Assembly: GCA_002293535.1 (NCBI GenBank) | Contig: DBDK01000001.1 | Location: forward strand, 32,379 to 96,378 | Length of the DNA stretch: 64,000 nt | Reading direction: 5' to 3' | DNA from: Alistipes sp. UBA934 | Lineage (GTDB): Bacteria > Bacteroidota > Bacteroidia > Bacteroidales > Rikenellaceae | In this document: positions 1-8,328 of the stretch, piece after piece | How the letters are laid out: the number at the start of each line of letters is the position of its first letter | How positions within the stretch are numbered: position 1 is the stretch's first letter | Translations under genes and position numbers: made by a program | The notes under the pieces: generated by a model | What the model was told of the DNA's origin: nothing | Databases searched by the model: none | The model's input: only the letters and a program-made list of their open reading frames with translations

Positions 1-803
1 TCCATCTGCTCGAACTCCCTCATCCGGAAGATAAACTGACGCGCGACTATCTCATTACGAAACGCCTTACCGATCTGTGCTATGCCGAACGGAATCTTCA
101 TCCGACCGGTTTTCTGAACATTGAGGAAGTTCACGAAGATTCCCTGCGCGGTTTCGGGCCTCAGGTAAATAGTGTTCGCACCTTCGGCCACCGAGCCGAT
201 CTTGGTATCGAACATCAGGTTGAACTGCCTCACATCCGTCCAGTTGCGAGTGCCGGAGACGGGATCGACAATTTCGGCATCGACTATTATCTGCCTCAAC
301 TCTGCCAGATCGTTGTCTGTAAGTGCTTTGACCATTCGCGAATGTACCTTGTCGCGTTCGGTTTGCAGTTCAATCACGCGGGGTGAAGTCGAGCGATATT
401 GTGCCTCGTCGAACGCGTCGCCAAAGCGTTTGCGCGCCTTTTCGACCTCCTTGTCGATCTTGTCATCGAGCTTTGCGATGTGCTCTTCCAGCAGAACGTC
501 AGCACGATAGCGCTTTTTAGAGTCCTTGTTGTCTATGAGCGGGTCGTTGAAAGCGCCCACGTGGCCACTGGCCTCCCAGGTACGCGGATGCATAAAAATG
601 GCCGCGTCGATGCCCACGATATTCTCGCGCAGACGCGTCATCGCCTCCCACCAGTAGGCCTTGATGTTGTTCTTGAGTTCGACACCCATCTGCCCATAAT
701 CATAAACGGCTGACAGTCCGTCATATATCTCACTCGACGGGAAAATAAACCCATACTCCTTGCTGTGTGCGATCAGTTTCTTGAAAAGTTCTTCTTGAGT
801 CAT
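1..803 (-). CDS. glyS: Glycyl-tRNA synthetase, class II (3' part outside window)
   Basis: The enzyme charges tRNA-Gly with glycine in the cytoplasm. About 267 N-terminal residues are visible, opening with [19 protein letters not shown], the usual start of single-chain bacterial/eukaryotic-type GlyRS. Class II motif 2 appears near the window edge as GKAFRNEI followed by FRMREFEQM. The start codon at 803-801 overlaps the stop of the radical SAM gene as ATGA, so translation is probably coupled, although a housekeeping synthetase has no obvious functional link to that enzyme. The C-terminal catalytic and anticodon-binding parts lie beyond position 1. Identification is secure from the motif-bearing sequence. 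Confidence 0.95.
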   Translation of the reverse strand, partial: MTQEELFKKLIAHSKEYGFIFPSSEIYDGLSAVYDYGQMGVELKNNIKAYWWEAMTRLRENIVGIDAAIFMHPRTWEASGHVGAFNDPLIDNKDSKKRYRADVLLEEHIAKLDDKIDKEVEKARKRFGDAFDEAQYRSTSPRVIELQTERDKVHSRMVKALTDNDLAELRQIIVDAEIVDPVSGTRNWTDVRQFNLMFDTKIGSVAEGANTIYLRPETAQGIFVNFLNVQKTGRMKIPFGIAQIGKAFRNEIVARQFIFRMREFEQM

Positions 804-1900
804 TTTTTTAATCTATTGTAGTGACAAAGCAGTAAATTTTCCTTATCGTCGTGGAGATGCATCCCGCCTCCGAGGCACCAGCGCCACATTCCGCAATCGG
901 TACAAACGCCCTTGTGAGCCCAATTTTTGTCGCGAAACTTCTCGAAACGGTTAGTCCACACATCCCAAAAGTCGTCCTTATATATATTCCCCTGGTCGAA
1001 GCGCGCGCGAATGCTGGTGCAGCCCGAAATGGATCCGTCGATGCGGATTCCGCCGACCGTCACCCCCGCCGAACAGTGATAAAAGTTGTCCCTCACCTCG
1101 GTCTCGTATCCACCCAAGAAACCCTCGCAAGCGTAATCGAGCTTTATGCGACCTTCCTTGCGCGTGGCCTTGATGAACTCCATCAGCTCGCGGAATTGCT
1201 CGTCCGTAAGTTGAAGCTTCGGATCTTTGGCTGCCCTGCCCACGGGAAAAATCGTAAAAATCCGCCACGCCCTAACTCCCTGCGAGATCAGGAACTCCTT
1301 GAACTCAGACAATCGCGCCAAACTCTCACCCGTCACACAAGTAACCACGTCATAAACTATAGTAGGCTCATTGACAATAAGTTTAAGCGCCCGTAGCGCG
1401 TTTTCGTAACTCTTCGGATGGCGGCGAATATAAATATGGTCATCCTCGAAGCCGTCCAAACTCAGCGTTATCGAATGCAGCCCTGCTCGCAGTAAAGAGT
1501 CCCACCGCACAGCGTCAAGCGCCATCCCGTTCGTAACCATCCCCCACGGATAACCGCGCTTATATACCTCAAGACCAGCGCGTTCCAAGTCTTTACGCAT
1601 CAGTACCTCGCCTCCTGAAAAGACGATCATCACCTTGTGCGGATCCACGTGGGGAGTGATCGTATCGAGTGTGCGCAAAAAATCTTCGAGAGGCATATCC
1701 GGTATGACTCTGACTTCCTCTGCCTCTCGCACCCCCTCGCTCTTACAATCGCTTCCACAGTGGCGACAATCCAAATTACACCTCAACGTGCACTCCCAAA
1801 AGAGCGTTCGCAGCGGGTGGGTTTCGACCTGGTCTTTATATAGTTTAGCAAACAGATTGAGTCCCAGGCGTTTGCGTAGACCGATCTTAGTTTTGTCCAT
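800..1900 (-). CDS. Radical SAM/SPASM enzyme associated with lipoproteins
   Basis: Predicted radical SAM enzyme of 366 residues. The cluster motif CX3CX2C is at C41, C45 and C48, with extra cysteines at C37 and C52. The C-terminal SPASM region has C276, C294, C333, C336, C342 and C359, expected to hold auxiliary iron-sulfur clusters. SPASM enzymes usually modify peptides or proteins. From memory of the families, this resembles the Bacteroidales type (TIGR04133-like) that sits beside small lipoproteins (TIGR04134-like), which is exactly the context here. The chosen start MDKTK gives a 14-nt overlap with the preceding lipoprotein gene, as at the other junctions; a start 12 bases upstream at 1912 is also possible. 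Substrate and chemistry are not known. Confidence 0.85.
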   Translation of the reverse strand: MDKTKIGLRKRLGLNLFAKLYKDQVETHPLRTLFWECTLRCNLDCRHCGSDCKSEGVREAEEVRVIPDMPLEDFLRTLDTITPHVDPHKVMIVFSGGEVLMRKDLERAGLEVYKRGYPWGMVTNGMALDAVRWDSLLRAGLHSITLSLDGFEDDHIYIRRHPKSYENALRALKLIVNEPTIVYDVVTCVTGESLARLSEFKEFLISQGVRAWRIFTIFPVGRAAKDPKLQLTDEQFRELMEFIKATRKEGRIKLDYACEGFLGGYETEVRDNFYHCSAGVTVGGIRIDGSISGCTSIRARFDQGNIYKDDFWDVWTNRFEKFRDKNWAHKGVCTDCGMWRWCLGGGMHLHDDKENLLLCHYNRLKK

Positions 1901-2117
1901 CCGGTGCCGCAAGGTCTCTTATTGGTTTATCCGGATCGAACGGGGCGAGCTGCACTCCATACATCACTCTCACTTGCATAGTATCGGATACGATTTCGGG
2001 CTCCGGATTGACTTCAGGTGCACGGCTTTTCGATCCCCTGTGGGCACATCCGCTCCCCAGCACCGCTCCGAATCCCAACAGGGCCAACACTCCGATAGCT
2101 AACTTATTCGTTTTCAT
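1887..2117 (-). CDS. Short lipoprotein in the radical SAM cluster
   Basis: A 76-residue secreted lipoprotein: a KTNK-type positive start, a hydrophobic stretch (LAIGVLALLGFGAVLG) and a lipobox ending SGC, so it should be lipid-anchored. The mature part is only about 50 residues. It contains RVMYGVQLAPFDPD, which lines up with RVEYGQPHADFE in the next lipoprotein, but the carboxypeptidase-regulatory-like fold that follows there is absent. It may be a shortened paralogue or a small substrate of the radical SAM enzyme; this is inference. An alternative ATG lies at 2120. The gene ends DGQN and overlaps the radical SAM start by 14 nt. Confidence 0.7.
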   Translation of the reverse strand: MKTNKLAIGVLALLGFGAVLGSGCAHRGSKSRAPEVNPEPEIVSDTMQVRVMYGVQLAPFDPDKPIRDLAAPDGQN

Positions 2118-2553
2118 CATCGTCAAGTTCAAGTGTAAAGTCAGCGGTTTTGCTCAATTTTCCCTCATACCAACCACCGCTTCCACCGGTGTAATCGGAA
2201 TCTTTAACGGTTATCGTTTCGATCTTGGTGGCAAAGCTACCGCCGTTCTCCTCGCCGTCCACATCCTCGGCAATTACCTCGATCTCACCACTATCAGGCC
2301 ACCAATAAGGGTCGTTCAACGTATATTTTCCAGAAGAATCGGTTGTCACGGAAGGATTATGATAATCATACGCATCGGCCCATTTCGCCGAAATCTTTAT
2401 CCCTTGTATGGGATCACCATCGACATCCGTCACCTTGCCTTTGACCTCGAAGTCGGCGTGCGGCTGACCATATTCCACCCGTCCATTACCCGGTTCGCAC
2501 GCCGCAAATCCCAGCAGCGCCAACAGACCTGTGATAATTCTACTCATTCTCAT
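2104..2553 (-). CDS. Radical SAM-associated lipoprotein with carboxypeptidase-regulatory-like domain
   Basis: 149-residue lipoprotein with signal MRMSRIITGLLALLGFAAC. The mature part starts RVEYGQPHADFEVKGKVTD, followed by DPIQGIKI, the look of a carboxypeptidase-regulatory-like (prealbumin-like) beta-sandwich domain. Then comes a conserved acidic/glycine motif EDVDGEENGGSFATK and a C-terminal TADFTLELDDDENE. It has exactly the same length as the upstream lipoprotein and shares its layout, so the two are tandem paralogues. It matches my recollection of TIGR04134-like radical SAM-associated lipoproteins. Starting at 2553 gives a 14-nt overlap with the upstream gene; ATG at 2547 is the alternative. 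Confidence 0.8.
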   Translation of the reverse strand: MRMSRIITGLLALLGFAACEPGNGRVEYGQPHADFEVKGKVTDVDGDPIQGIKISAKWADAYDYHNPSVTTDSSGKYTLNDPYWWPDSGEIEVIAEDVDGEENGGSFATKIETITVKDSDYTGGSGGWYEGKLSKTADFTLELDDDENE

Positions 2554-2989
2554 CGCTTTTTTCGATTTGGGTTAAGGTAAAATCGGCAGTTTTTTCCGCC
2601 GCTCCGAAGTATGTTTCCCGCTTATTGAGCCGACCCCCACCGACGAAGTCCGATACGGAAAGTTCGATCTGCTCCGTCACCGAACCAAACAGTCCACCCT
2701 TCTGTTCGCCATCAATGTCGTCAAGTGTTATCTCGACAGGATATTCACCCGGCGCACCGAGAATTTCGACAGATATTCTGTAAACCCCTTCGGCATCAGT
2801 CGTCGTCTCCCGCCAATTCAACCCGACCTTTATGCCTTCCACCGGATCGCCACTCGCCTCGTCGGTAACTATTCCCCGCACCGTGAGATCGGCATAATCG
2901 GTATAACCTGGTGCATAGCACGCCGTACAGGCGAGTGAGATGCCGCACAGAGTTAAAATTTTCGCAATAATTTTACTGCTTAATTTCAT
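2540..2989 (-). CDS. Radical SAM-associated lipoprotein, first gene of the cluster
   Basis: 149-residue lipoprotein: signal MKLSSKIIAKILTLCGISL with lipobox ending TAC. The mature protein has ADLTVRGIVTDEASGDPVEGI (regulatory-like beta-sandwich), then DDIDGEQKGGLFGS and a tail TADFTLTQIEKSDENE. It is paralogous to the next gene (same length, same tail). The open frame continues upstream to 3325, but that part is antisense to the sensor kinase. The start at 2989 is set by the signal peptide and by a TAnnTTTG element (2997-3004, minus strand) only 7 nt upstream. First gene of the operon that runs into the radical SAM gene and glyS. Confidence 0.82.
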   Translation of the reverse strand: MKLSSKIIAKILTLCGISLACTACYAPGYTDYADLTVRGIVTDEASGDPVEGIKVGLNWRETTTDAEGVYRISVEILGAPGEYPVEITLDDIDGEQKGGLFGSVTEQIELSVSDFVGGGRLNKRETYFGAAEKTADFTLTQIEKSDENE

Positions 2990-2996
2990 AGTACCA

Positions 2997-3023
2997 CAAA
3001 AATAGTTAAAATTTTTAACTTTG
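2997..3023. promoter_or_regulatory. Divergent promoter pair with palindromic operator
   Basis: Two -7 elements point away from each other: TATTTTTG on the minus strand at 2997-3004 for the lipoprotein operon, and TAACTTTG on the plus strand at 3016-3023 for the sensor kinase. Between them lies the near-perfect palindrome AGTTAAAATTTTTAACT (3004-3020), flanked by CCACAAA and TTTGTGG. The AGTTAAAA half-sites resemble the GTTAAG-like repeats bound by LytTR regulators, and the neighbouring response regulator has a LytTR domain. Autoregulation and control of the lipoproteins is therefore a reasonable inference. Confidence 0.65.
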
Positions 3024-3031
3024 TGGGGATT

Positions 3032-4099
3032 ATGCCGAAAAATCACGAAAAGCAGGCCCTCCTCGGACGGGTAATGTTCGTCTTCATCAACGTGTTGGTG
3101 TGGGTCATAATCCTGTGTTTCCCGTTCCTTGTGGCCACACGTGAGGGATCGCTGGTTGGAATTGACAAATATGTGATTTACAGCTGGATACCGCTGATGT
3201 TTATGTTGGTATTCTACTTCAATTACTATTTTTTGATCGACAAGCTGGTCTTCGAACAGCGGCGCTGGCTGGTGTTTTGGCTGTGCAACGGGGTGATGAT
3301 AGTCGTTGTGGCCAGTTGCTCTCACCTGCTACAGGAGTTCTATCTCACCAGGATTGTCGGTGTCGCTCCTCCGAGCGAAAAAATCGCACTGGCGAGCTAC
3401 ATTATTCGTGACGGGCTGGTGCTGATGTTGGTCATCGGGCTGAGCGTTGCTCTGAAGATGGTTGCGGCGTGGCAAACCCAAGAGAGGGAACGGGCACGCC
3501 TCGAAGCCGAAAAGCGCGATGCTGAGTTGCAAAACCTTCGCAGTCAGCTTAATCCCCACTTCCTGTTCAACACCCTCAACAATATTTATGCTCTTGTTGC
3601 GAGCGACGGCGAACGGGCACGTGAAGCGATCCATTCATTGAGCACCCTGCTACGTTATACGCTCTACGCCCGCGATGAACGGGTTTCGCTGGCCGAGGAG
3701 ATGGATTTTGTGCACAATTTTGTCGAATTGGCGCGCCTCAGGCACGGAGCCGGCGTTGCGATCAACGTATCGCTACCTTCTGACACGAAAGGGCTTACCA
3801 TTGCACCGCTGATGTTTATGACCCTGATCGAGAACGGATTTAAACACGGGGTTTCTTCTACAGGTGAGGCGTCATTCGTTCGAGTGGTTATCGAAATTTC
3901 GAACGTTTCAGGCCAGGGCATCGTGCGGTGTCTCGTCCAGAACAGCGATTACCCCAAGCAAGGTGTTGATCGGAGTGGTTCGGGCATAGGGCTCGACAAT
4001 CTGCGACGACGACTCACCCTGCTCTACCCAAAAACACACTCTCTGACACTGGAAAGGCGTGACGGGGTGCATACCGCCGAATTAATCATAACGCTATGA
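3032..4099 (+). CDS. LytS-type sensor histidine kinase
   Basis: 355-residue inner-membrane kinase with about four transmembrane segments in the first 150 residues, no large periplasmic domain, a short coiled coil (QERERARLEAEKRDAELQ) and a His-kinase domain of the LytS/YehU type. The phospho-acceptor is H176 in LNPHFLFNTLNN; an ATP-binding region follows with ENGFKHG and GSGIGLDNLRRRL. A GTG at 3023 lies inside the promoter, so ATG at 3032 is chosen. The stop overlaps the response regulator start as ATGA. Divergent from the radical SAM lipoprotein operon, so probably its regulator. Confidence 0.9.
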   Translation: MPKNHEKQALLGRVMFVFINVLVWVIILCFPFLVATREGSLVGIDKYVIYSWIPLMFMLVFYFNYYFLIDKLVFEQRRWLVFWLCNGVMIVVVASCSHLLQEFYLTRIVGVAPPSEKIALASYIIRDGLVLMLVIGLSVALKMVAAWQTQERERARLEAEKRDAELQNLRSQLNPHFLFNTLNNIYALVASDGERAREAIHSLSTLLRYTLYARDERVSLAEEMDFVHNFVELARLRHGAGVAINVSLPSDTKGLTIAPLMFMTLIENGFKHGVSSTGEASFVRVVIEISNVSGQGIVRCLVQNSDYPKQGVDRSGSGIGLDNLRRRLTLLYPKTHSLTLERRDGVHTAELIITL

Positions 4100-4761
4100 C
4101 ACTCAACTGCATAATCGTAGATGACGAGCCTCTGGCTCTCGATATTTTGGAGGATTACATTCGCCGGACGCCTGCGTTGAAACTCGCCCATCGGCTCACA
4201 AATGGAGCTGAGGCACTGAAGGTTTTGGGGAAAGGCGATATCGATCTTGCATTTCTCGATATTCAGATGCCGGGTCTGAGCGGACTGGAGGTGGCACGTG
4301 CGGTGGACAGTAGCAAAACGCGGGTGATCTTCACCACGGCGTTCGAGCAATATGCACTGGATGGATTTCGGGTCGATGCACTCGACTACCTACTTAAGCC
4401 TGTGAGCTTTAATGAATTTACACGGGCAATCGAAAAGGCTGACCGGTCACGCGGCAGAATTGTAGTACAATCCGATCACCGGCACGTGGCACTTTCGCTC
4501 GACGCCATTGTGTATATAGAGAGCAAAGGCGATTACGTCTCGATTCACACTGCCGACGGAGCTGTGATCCAAACACTTATGACTCTAAAAGGGATTCTTG
4601 CATTGCTGCCACCCTCGCACTTCGTGCGCATACATCGTAGTTACGTCGTTGGAATTCAATACATTACACACATAGAGCGTGGCCGTGCAGTTTTAGGCGA
4701 AATCACCTTACCCGTTTCAGACAGCTATAGGGCAGCACTTACATCCTTTCGGGGACGTTGA
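4096..4761 (+). CDS. LytTR-family response regulator
   Basis: 221-residue response regulator. The receiver domain has acidic pocket D9/D10, phospho-acceptor D55 in LAFLDIQMPG and the KPVS lysine motif; the C-terminal half is a LytTR DNA-binding domain (IVYIESKGDYVSIHTADG, then FVRIHRSYVV). It pairs with the overlapping sensor kinase. LytTR domains bind spaced GTTAA-like repeats, and such half-sites lie in the divergent promoter at 2997-3023. Its last 23 bases overlap the 3' end of argS on the other strand. Confidence 0.92.
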   Translation: MTLNCIIVDDEPLALDILEDYIRRTPALKLAHRLTNGAEALKVLGKGDIDLAFLDIQMPGLSGLEVARAVDSSKTRVIFTTAFEQYALDGFRVDALDYLLKPVSFNEFTRAIEKADRSRGRIVVQSDHRHVALSLDAIVYIESKGDYVSIHTADGAVIQTLMTLKGILALLPPSHFVRIHRSYVVGIQYITHIERGRAVLGEITLPVSDSYRAALTSFRGR

Positions 4762-6460
4762 TGCCCAACAAATTCATCCCCTTTTTGATCACTAAGGCTA
4801 CCTGTTCCGACAGGCGCAGGCGGAAATCGCGCACGGCCGGGTCGGCTTCGCGCAGGATCGGATGGTCGTGATAATAGCCGTTATACATCTTAGCCAGGTC
4901 GTAAACCCAAGCTGCAATGACCGACGGTGCAAAGTTCTCGCCCGCCTGCAAAACAACCTGTGGATATTCCGAAAGAGTCTTGATAAGCTCCAGCTCTTCG
5001 GGCAAATAGACCTCGGGAGCAGGAGTCGAAACGAACTCACCGGAAGCTTTCCTCAACACCGAACGAATTCGCGCGTGGGTGTATTGAATGAAGGGCCCCG
5101 TGTTACCATTGAAGTCTATGGATTCGCGCGGATCGAACAGCATCGTCTTGCGCGGATCAACTTTGAGTATGAAGTACTTAAGCGCTCCCAAACCGACCAT
5201 TTCGGCGATCTCGGAAGCCTCTTCGGCACTGAGGCCATCCAGTTTGCCCAGCTCTTGTGACATCTCGCGCGCCTCGGTAACCATTCCCTCTATCAGGTCG
5301 TCGGCATCCACTACCGTACCCTCGCGCGACTTCATCTTGCCCTCAGGCAGCTCGACCATTCCGTACGATAGGTGATAGATAGCGTCGGCCCACGCATAGC
5401 CCAGTTTTTTGAGTACGAGTTTGAGTACCTGAAAGTGATAATTCTGCTCATTACCAACGACATATATCAGTGCGTCGAGCTTCTCGTCTTCGAAGCGACG
5501 ATAGGCCGTACCCAAGTCCTGGGTCATATAAACGCTGGTTCCGTCGGCGCGAAGGAGCAGTTTTTCGTCCAGCCCATCCGCAGTCAGGTCAATCCACACC
5601 GAGCCGTCTTCGCGACGATAGAACACTCCTTTTTCGAGTCCCTCTTCAACAAGCGCCTTGCCCAAGAGGTAGGTCTGCGACTCGTAGTACATTCTGTCGA
5701 AATCGACACCTAACCGCTTATAAGTCTTCTCGAAACCGTCGTAAACCCAACCGTTCATCGTCTCCCACAAGACGTAAATTTCGGGATCGTGCGCCTCCCA
5801 GCGTCGGAGCATCTCCTGCGCCTGGTCGAGCAACGATTCGTCATCTTTGAGCCGGTTATTGAACTCGACGTAATATTTACCAACGAGGTGATCGCCCTTA
5901 AGACCGCTCGAAGCCGGAGTTTCACCGTTACCGAAGCGTTGCCAGGCCAGCATACTCTTGCAAATGTGGATACCGCGGTCGTTTACAAGGTTGGCTTTCA
6001 ACACGTTATTGCCGCACTCGCGCAGAATCTCGGCCACAGAATATCCCAACAGATTGTTTCTAATATGCCCCAGATGGAGCGGCTTGTTGGTGTTGGGTGA
6101 CGAGTATTCGACCATAACCGTTTTACCGATCGGTTCGGCTCGCCCAAAGTTGGGATCGGCGACAATTTCGGCAAAGCGCGCGGCCCAGAATTCGGCCGTC
6201 AGTGAGATATTCAGAAAGCCCTTGATAACATTGAACGAGCCTGTTTCGGGGTTGTTGGCAACGAGATATTCGCCTATTTGTGTGGCAGTTACGTCTGGTG
6301 AAGCGTGACTGACTTTCAGCAGCGGAAAGACCACCAGTGTGAAATCGCCTGTAAACTCTTTGCGCGTTTTTTGAATCTGAACCAGTGAGGCATCCACCCC
6401 ACCGTATAACTTTTCGACAGCCGCCACGGCCGCTGCGTGAATCTGTTTTTCGATCTCCAT
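4739..6460 (-). CDS. argS: Arginyl-tRNA synthetase
   Basis: 573-residue class I synthetase charging tRNA-Arg. The HIGH signature is HLGH in SSPNTNKPLHLGHIRNN; the KMSKS region is represented by EGKMKSREGTVV; the anticodon-binding DALR domain is at the C-terminus (end PERM). The start MEIEKQ at 6460 is chosen because a TACCTTTG -7 element lies 8 nt upstream (6469-6476); the open frame extends to 6514 through that promoter. Convergent 23-nt overlap with the LytTR regulator gene. Confidence 0.97.
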   Translation of the reverse strand: MEIEKQIHAAAVAAVEKLYGGVDASLVQIQKTRKEFTGDFTLVVFPLLKVSHASPDVTATQIGEYLVANNPETGSFNVIKGFLNISLTAEFWAARFAEIVADPNFGRAEPIGKTVMVEYSSPNTNKPLHLGHIRNNLLGYSVAEILRECGNNVLKANLVNDRGIHICKSMLAWQRFGNGETPASSGLKGDHLVGKYYVEFNNRLKDDESLLDQAQEMLRRWEAHDPEIYVLWETMNGWVYDGFEKTYKRLGVDFDRMYYESQTYLLGKALVEEGLEKGVFYRREDGSVWIDLTADGLDEKLLLRADGTSVYMTQDLGTAYRRFEDEKLDALIYVVGNEQNYHFQVLKLVLKKLGYAWADAIYHLSYGMVELPEGKMKSREGTVVDADDLIEGMVTEAREMSQELGKLDGLSAEEASEIAEMVGLGALKYFILKVDPRKTMLFDPRESIDFNGNTGPFIQYTHARIRSVLRKASGEFVSTPAPEVYLPEELELIKTLSEYPQVVLQAGENFAPSVIAAWVYDLAKMYNGYYHDHPILREADPAVRDFRLRLSEQVALVIKKGMNLLGINVPERM

Positions 6461-6468
6461 AGTGGTCA

Positions 6469-6476
6469 CAAAGGTA
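6469..6476 (-). promoter_or_regulatory. -7 promoter element of argS
   Basis: TACCTTTG reading leftwards, 8 nt before the argS start codon; fits the Bacteroidota TAnnTTTG consensus and implies a leaderless or nearly leaderless message. Confidence 0.6.
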
Positions 6477-6537
6477 AGAATTTTTGCGTGATTTCGTGAC
6501 TGTGATAAAAACACAGGAGAAACTATAAAAATTGTTG

Positions 6538-6545
6538 TACCTTTG
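6538..6545 (+). promoter_or_regulatory. -7 promoter element of the lipoprotein-dusB operon
   Basis: TACCTTTG with only 5 nt before the ATG at 6551; predicted transcription start coincides with the start codon. Confidence 0.6.
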
Positions 6546-6550
6546 CTATT

Positions 6551-7336
6551 ATGCGTTATATATTATACTCTCTTATCGTTTCGATCGCCATCACAGGTTG
6601 CGCCCGACCACTCTATGTTGCAAAAAGTGACGTAGCGAGCTCTGCTATGTTTGGCGTACCTAAGCAGGTGAGGGAAGCCTCGCCCGACCTGTATGCCGTG
6701 CTGGATTACAATCGCGCAGGAAACATCGTCCGGATGGATTCCTTTACAGGTGCGGATTCCATCCACTTTGCCCGCGAAGAATATTTTTATGACTCAACGG
6801 GAGTCCGCCTCGAACACCTCGAAAGCCACGACCTGTTGAAAAATACGGTACGCACAATGCACTATAACTATGACAAACGAGGCTACCTCTCCTCCGAAGT
6901 CGAGCACTTGGGTCCTTATCGCAACGAGTTTAGTCATAACCGTAAAGGCTATCTTAAAAAAGAGACGGTCTACGTGCCCGACGACGATACCGGGCAAGAT
7001 CCTCAAACACGATATAAATACAACCTACGCGGGCAGCTGAAGAAAATCCACAACGGAGAGTTCCTCGAAAAATATCATTACCACCCCGATGGCAGCTTCG
7101 AAATAGATGGCGAGGGTGTGTTGGAAAAGTACGACAAAAACGGTCTGCTTCAGAGTGTGACTCACACGATAAAATTTACTGACGATAAAGCTCGGACCAA
7201 GAGTTTTGTATCCGCAGCGATAATCGCGGTGTATGAATTCGACACTCACGGAAACTGGATTCGTCGAACTCAGATGCAGGAACAGGAGCCATTCAACGTC
7301 ACCGTGCGCGAAATAGATTACTGGGACGAGCCGTGA
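6551..7336 (+). CDS. Lipoprotein with RHS/YD-like repeats
   Basis: 261-residue predicted lipoprotein: short signal MRYILYSLIVSIAITGC with a lipobox cysteine at residue 17. The mature part has loosely repeated aromatic strands of the YD/RHS kind (YNYDKRGYLSSE, YKYNLRGQLKKI, YHYHPDGSFEI, YEFDTHGNWIRR), which in this phylum usually mark small cell-surface or periplasmic beta-rich proteins of unknown role. Translation of dusB begins at its stop (GTGA overlap), so the two are cotranscribed. No enzymatic motif seen; function unknown. Confidence 0.75.
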   Translation: MRYILYSLIVSIAITGCARPLYVAKSDVASSAMFGVPKQVREASPDLYAVLDYNRAGNIVRMDSFTGADSIHFAREEYFYDSTGVRLEHLESHDLLKNTVRTMHYNYDKRGYLSSEVEHLGPYRNEFSHNRKGYLKKETVYVPDDDTGQDPQTRYKYNLRGQLKKIHNGEFLEKYHYHPDGSFEIDGEGVLEKYDKNGLLQSVTHTIKFTDDKARTKSFVSAAIIAVYEFDTHGNWIRRTQMQEQEPFNVTVREIDYWDEP

Positions 7337-8328
7337 AGATAGGCAATGTGGATTTGGGTGAGCGGCCGTTGTTGCTGGCGCCGATGGAGGACGTAACCGA
7401 CCCCTCGTTCCGCTGGCTATGCAAGGGGTTCGGTGCCGATATGATGTACACCGAGTTCATTTCGAGCGACGGACTTATTCGTGATGCCGCCAAGTCATTA
7501 GCCAAGTTGAGGTTAGACGATTACGAGAGACCCATCGGGGTGCAAATTTACGGCCACCTCATCGAGCCGATGGTCGAGGCGGCACGAATGGCCGAAGCGG
7601 CCGGCCCTGATCTGATAGATATAAATTTCGGCTGCCCTGTCAAAAAGATCGCAAACAGAGGTGCCGGTAGCGGGATGATGCGTGATGTGCCACTGATGGT
7701 GGAAATGACACGTCGGATCGTAGAGGCAGTGAAGACTCCTGTAACCGTAAAAACACGTCTCGGATGGGACGAGAGCTCTAAAAACATCGAAGAGATAGCA
7801 TTGCGATTACAAGATGTTGGGATACACGCGCTTACAATTCACGGACGAACCCGTGCGCAACTCTATACCGGTAGCGCGGACTGGACTCTGATCGGCGCGG
7901 TAAAGGCGAATCCGGCAATCAAAATCCCGATCATCGGCAACGGCGACATCTCCTCCCCTCAGAGTGCACTGGAGGCGTTCGAACGTTGGGATATAGATGG
8001 AGTAATGATCGGTAGGGCGACTTATGGACGGCCTTGGATTTTTCGCGAGATAAAACACTTTTTGGCGACTGGCGAACTCCTGCCTCAACCTAATGTAGCC
8101 GAACGGGTGAATATCGCCAAGCGCCACCTGATTAAATCGGTGGAAGTTAAGGGCGAGCGAGGAGGCGTACTCGAAATGCGGCGTCACCTGAGCAGCTACT
8201 TCAAAGGATTGCCAGATTTCAAAGCGACACGTCTGAAACTCGTGACGGAAAACAACGTGGCAGAGTTATTGCGCACGATAGATTACATTGGTCAAAATTG
8301 GAAAAACTATGAAAGTAATTGGGATTAA
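7333..8328 (+). CDS. dusB: tRNA-dihydrouridine synthase, DusB type
   Basis: 331-residue FMN-dependent enzyme that reduces uridine in tRNA D-loops. Recognised by LLLAPMEDVTDPSFRWLC at the N-terminus, INFGCPVKKIANRGAGS with the catalytic cysteine, and DGVMIGRATYGRPWIF near the FMN phosphate site. GTG start overlapping the stop of the lipoprotein gene as GTGA. The 3' end overlaps the flavoprotein gene by 20 nt. All three genes 6551-8920 look like one transcript. Confidence 0.95.
   Translation: MKIGNVDLGERPLLLAPMEDVTDPSFRWLCKGFGADMMYTEFISSDGLIRDAAKSLAKLRLDDYERPIGVQIYGHLIEPMVEAARMAEAAGPDLIDINFGCPVKKIANRGAGSGMMRDVPLMVEMTRRIVEAVKTPVTVKTRLGWDESSKNIEEIALRLQDVGIHALTIHGRTRAQLYTGSADWTLIGAVKANPAIKIPIIGNGDISSPQSALEAFERWDIDGVMIGRATYGRPWIFREIKHFLATGELLPQPNVAERVNIAKRHLIKSVEVKGERGGVLEMRRHLSSYFKGLPDFKATRLKLVTENNVAELLRTIDYIGQNWKNYESNWD

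Noticed and set aside
2990..3325. Upstream extension of the first lipoprotein frame
   Set aside because: Antisense to the sensor kinase and upstream of both the signal peptide and the promoter.
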